DNA from: Siphonodentalium dalli
Taxonomy: Eukaryota > Mollusca > Scaphopoda > Gadilida > Siphonodentaliidae
NCBI GenBank assembly: GCA_032622095.1
Contig: CP136063.1
Coordinates: 7,109,814-7,173,813 of the forward strand
Reading direction: 5' to 3'
DNA: 64,000 nt
This document shows, piece after piece, positions 56,901 through 62,900 of the stretch; positions within the stretch are counted from its first letter, which is position 1, and the number at the start of each line of letters is the position of its first letter. The position numbers and the translations under genes were made by a program. The notes beneath the pieces are model-generated. The model saw nothing but the letters and a program-made list of their open reading frames with translations. It searched no databases and was not told the origin of the DNA.

Positions 56901-59900
56901 CCCACATCAGCCCACATGTTCGTAAACCAGACTTAAAAATTGGTGTCGCCTAATAAACATTTAAACTTTGAAAATTGTAGGTTTCCGGATGATAACTTCA
57001 GTTTGTGTGATCATATCTGAACCAAATGTGGTATGTAAGTTTATCAGACCAAAATACAGGTCAAGTTCGAATATAGGTGTGCTCCGCTCATTTTTGCGAG
57101 AGTTATGGCCCTTTTTCGTCTTAGAATCGTGTTAATTTCTGGTTTCCGCATCATAATTTTAGTTTGTGTGATCAAATCTGAATCAAATTTGGTATGATAG
57201 TTTATTATCCACCATTTCATGGGACACTGGTTGGATTGTTCTGAAATGTAGTATCGGATTTAGGGGACCTTGATATATTTTTCAGACAAGCTGATGCCCC
57301 AAAGAAGCCACCTTTTCTCACATTTGCTGAAATAGTATCCAAAACATCAACATATCAAGAGCCATTAGACTGAATTAGATAAAAATATATCACTTGGGTC
57401 TGTTTAAGCTGGAAAATACTCAAAATTTGTATAATTTTCGGCTATTATATCTGCATACTAGCCTTTTTGCTGAATCGTGAATGCCGGTTATATTGCCGTG
57501 TGAAATCCTAGTACCAGATAACATTGGGTATGTACATGTATATAGCATACCACCTGAAAATGGCTTGAATATCACATACCAAAGCGGGGTGGGGGTGTGT
57601 GTGACACCCTCCTTGATCATAGTCTGTATTCTACAGGGTATGTTAACTGTTTCGAGTTGGTGCAATTAATGTGATTGTTTAATCTCTACCATCTGAAATC
57701 TATTTATAGCATATTTTGCTATCTGATCAATATTGCTACTTAGTACTGATATAAAACAGGATAAAGATGGTGTGTCTCTTTCCCGAATGTTCTGTTTACA
57801 TGTACATTTGGGGGTTTATGAGTCAAATAATATCAGACAACATGTCCTTCTAACACTAAGAAATAATATGTTCTTATGAACCAGGACAAAATATGACTAT
57901 TTCTGGAGCATTACAGCACATTATTACAAATCTATATTTGTAAGCAGTAAGATAATGACGGGAAACATGTCCTCAGACTAAGAAATAATTTTTTGGTGTG
58001 TATTTCACACCACAGCTCATGTGTATACTCACATTAGTTTATGTCATTCAAAGGGAGAAACCCATTTAGAAAGTTTAAATGAGACAAAACTACCTCACTG
58101 TAGATGTAGTTGCAAGGTACAACATGTACATGTATTCTGGTAAATGACATTGGAACTAAAATAATGATTTTTGTGTCCACCGGTATGTCATGTACCGGTA
58201 CTAGTATACATTGCAACTACATGTACATGTAACTTGCCTAACATACCATATACATGTATGAAGAGGGACTTTGCAAGTGTTTTTTAATCAAAATTTTAAC
58301 CCAACTCTTGTTGTCAGTAAGTTTTAACCCATGCAGTTTAATGAGTTTATATATTTATATATTACATGTGTTTCTATACATGTATTTTATCTTTAGTTAG
58401 TTTGTTGTCCTTGAATAAACTTGTATTGCTGCACAATCAGTTTCCTTAATGTTCTATTATACTAAAACAACTCCATTGATAACAATACCCCTGCATCCCA
58501 TCAAAATCTACTTCATTGTCATCCTCATCATTTCACTTTGGTATCCCCACCCAGGTGTACCTTGGTGTTATTCACCCAGGTGTTCCTTGGTGTTTCCTAC
58601 CCATGTGTACCTTGGTGTTTTCTTACCCAGGTGTACCTTGGTGTTTTCTTACCCAGGTGTACCTTGGTGTTTTCTTACCCAGGTGTACCTTGGTGTTTTC
58701 CTGCCCAGGTGTACCTTGGTGTTTCCTTACCTGGGTGTACCTTGGGGTTTTCTAACCCAGGTGCATCTCAATGGGAAATCCACCTGGGTAAGAAAACACC
58801 AAGGTACACCGGCGTAAAAAAAACACCAAGGTATACCTGGGTTGGAAACATCAAGGTACACCTGGGTGGGGAACACCCAGGTAGGAAACACCAGGGTACA
58901 CCTGGGTGAATAACACCAAGGTACACCTGGGTGGGAAACACCCAGGTAGGAAACACCAGGGTACACCTGGGTGAATAACACCAAGGTACACCTGGGTGGG
59001 AAACACCCAGGTAGGAAACACCAGGGTACACCTGGGTGAATAACACCAAGGTAACCTGGATGGGAAACACCCAGGTAGGAAACACCAGGGTACACCTGGG
59101 TAAATAACACCATGGTACACCTGGGTGGGGAAACACCCAGGTAGGAAACACCAGGGTAGACCTGGGTGGGAAACACCCAGGTAGGGTACACCTGGGTGTG
59201 GTCACCTGGGTAATTACACCCAGGTTTACCCATACCAGGGTTTTTATCCAGTTTCAGGTGGGTAAATCATGGTAAAACCCAGGTTTCGCGGGGTCTTGAT
59301 GGTTGGTGGATGTCTTGGTAGATAGATTTTTACCTGGGTTTCGGCCCAAAAAACCTGGGTGGATTTACCCAGGTACATTTTTATATGGGCGGATCCTCAC
59401 GCGGCAGACGTGACGGAAGCATGCACCACGAACTGTCGTCTGCTCCAGTCTATGTGTTGTTCAATATGGGTTTGTAAATGTAGGATAAACAGTGACAATG
59501 TTAAATGGTGAATAAATATACCTGAAATCAAATTATGCAAATGCCTCAAATATTACACTTCAGTTCAAATTTTTGCAACTCAACCCTGACACATTTGCTA
59601 ACTGTGGAACGAATTCAATCAAAAGGGGTCATGTTGCATTAGTTTTGCATTTAATTGTCAAGTTCAATCATATATGTTATGCCACATGTTTTCATCGTTA
59701 ACCCTATCAATATAAATATTCATTAACAAGTAGTTATCCTTCAGATAATATGTTCAATAAAAACATATGTGACCTTGTTATCTGATCACTTCCCACCAAC
59801 GAATATGCGGCTGCATCGTTTTTATCGAAACCCGCATCAATACAAATAATGACGAATCAATCGGTGGGTCGTGGACATGTAACAGGTGGGCGGTCGTGCA

Positions 59901-62900
59901 TACCAGTGACCCCACACATACTTTGCATTGTATAGTGTCGATGAAATTGTCTATCACACAACATTTTCGAGACAAAATCACGTGACTTCCGGCAGTGGTT
60001 GCAACAAAATGAACAATTGCAGTATTTATTTATGTATGGATTGTTATTATTAATATGACCATATGCGCTAGCGTAATTAACGATAGTTGAAACTGTGACT
60101 TACGACGTTATAGTTCTGACGATGGTGATGATGATGATGATGACGAAGATGATGACGATGAAGATGATATGTTTGTGGTTATGGGGTTATATACACATAT
60201 TAATATTGTTGGACACCCCCCCCCCGTAAGTCATCTATCTTATAATTCACACACGTGTGTACTCGTGTACAGCTGGTTCGCAAATTGTTGCAGCGCCTAG
60301 ATCGGATAACATTTTATTAATTTTAAAATAGCACGATTACCCAACTGCAATAATGTGTATACGTGTGTTAGTATGTACGTTGGTTCGGTGGCGGTAACAT
60401 GGATGTTAAGTGTATGTGTGAACACAATGTTCCATTTAATATGATCGCACGTGACACGTAGTGGAGCAACCACACAAATACATCAGAACAATTTCAATCT
60501 ATACACGTAGTTTCCAACTGTTGCTGTGTCACGGCATGGGATTTCAAAATGTTGAATATTTTCACCAAAGTTGGAGGGGCGGTTTCCGCGGAACACTATA
60601 CAGTACAACCACCCTGCCACCACATCTCTCGTTAAAGCAACTCATACACCTCCATGCCAAACTAAACCTAGCAATTTCCCACGTTTATCTATGACAAATA
60701 TAAATGACTACATGAGCGCATTATCCCAAAATATCACTGGGCAATTCTTTCGCACGAACAGTTTCATGGGCTCTTGTCAATAGAAAACATCCCTCGTTTG
60801 AATCCAGTCTGCCTTTAGAGACGTCTCTTATTGCATTTAAGTGTATACATTGTGGAAGGCAGCTGAATTACCTCATGCAGGTCAAAAATTCAAACTGATA
60901 GTCAAAAGGACATTTGAAAACATGATGAAGAATACAATCTTATATATACACACTAGGTCAAAAGAAGAACAAACAAAAAAGGAAAAATGAAAACCAAACA
61001 AACAACACGTGTGTAGGGAGGGATCCAGGATCCCATATTTATTGTGTGCATATTGTATATAAAAAGTTGTATATGTGTTATGCGTGTTACTCATTAATTT
61101 GTGTCGTTGTAATAAAGCTTTGATTTGTGTACTGGTGACTAAAAGACTTATCAAAGTCAAATATGCATTATATACGCTGTTTCCTAACTTCTAACAAAAG
61201 CGATTATACGATGATAGAGCCTCTATTTATGTCCCGTGTTAGTACGGTCAATAAAGCGTGTATGTGTATATATAAGGCCGTGGCTTAAGAGCAGTATATC
61301 GCTCTTTAACTATATGGGCCTGACACGCTATATACCGTTCTTTAGTACCAAACGCTAAAGAGTGGTATACCACTCTTCATCTGTATGGGTCTGATACGCT
61401 TAAGAACGGTAGGCTATACCGCTCTTTAGCGGTTGGTACCAAGGAACGGTATGGGCCTACCGCTCTTCAGCGCTGGCACTAAAGAACGGTATACTGCTAT
61501 TCAGTGACAAACGTCAAAGAACGGGGCACAGGGGTGGTGTACATCGGTATATACCAATATTTAGCTATACATGGTCCTGGCGCGATAAAGAACGGTCTTA
61601 CATTATCATCCGTACTGCTCGATCTCCAGTGTCCTACTATAAAGAGCCGTATACCGCTCCTTAGCCCACATCGCTAAAGAGTGGCATACCGTTCTTGAGC
61701 CCTCAGTGCTAAAGCCACTTCGTATATAGTCTATAGTCTATAGTCTATAGTCTATAGTCTAGTGATGTGAAATCAGTGTTTCCGGTAGAGACCAAATGTG
61801 TCTGGATTATGGCTCACAAAGCCAAATGACGTAAACGACGTTATGGACCATGTCATGACGTCTTCTCTGGTTTTCGTTCAGCTAACCAACGAAATTGGTC
61901 AAAATAAAACTAATATATAGGCCTAAATCACATAGGAATTGTTCAGAAAAACTAAAGTTGGTAATTCCATAACCATCCCGTTGGTCCACTTCTGATTCTG
62001 TGATTTCACCATTTCTTTTGGGATATTATTGTTCCCAGGATGCTATGTGAAAGCGGAGGGGAAGTCACGTGATTTTTAACCTTTTTTTGTGCGCCATTTT
62101 TCATCGCGTCGAAATTCTGTTTCATGGTATTGTTAAAATTAATGACGTCATTCACGCCTAAACTTGAAAAGCAACAACGCGCCTGTGGCGCGTTGTGGTT
62201 GCTATAACTCCTTCAACACAATCATACCAAAGTGTATTCTTATAAACAGGTAGACAGAATGTAAAAGTTATAAGTTATGACACCACAACATGTTTGTGGA
62301 TCCATAGTTGGAATGTTTATGGATCTATAGTTGGAAGATATAAATATAAGGACAATTCGTCTAGTCAGAACTAAAGTGTTCTATCTCCATATTTGTATTT
62401 ATGTTTGAAATCGAGTTTATAATGTTGACCCCCCCCCCCGGTTCACATGTTCTCATAATATCCATCTTACTATTTCCTGAAAACGTATTGGTATCCGGTC
62501 CGAAAATCATAAGATATCGTGTATAACTATAACGAATTTGAATGAGAGGTTGTGTAAATCTGTTCCATCGCAAAAACTAACTTTTTTGACAGTGCTATAT
62601 TGATCTATCTCCACTATGGACCAATTTCTATATTTATTTTGTATCACGTAACAAATTTCAGTGCTAAAATGTTGTAGCTCTGACCTGCAATATATAGATT
62701 GCAATGAGGCCCTAACTTGACAGAGTGCCAGCGAAGTGACTTGTTGGCAATAATCCTTTCTCACGTCTTATGTCTAAGATAATTATTTGGCTAAAATGAC
62801 ATAGAAAATGGCGTGACTTGCACGTTTTAAATTATTGCAAAACACGAAAACTACTATATAGCACGGAATACAAACATAACATTTTACACAAATTATTCTA

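Noticed and set aside
58449-59233. Proline-rich repeat frames (PGVPWCFL) on both strands
   Set aside because: They come from the CCAGGT minisatellite; both strands open equally.
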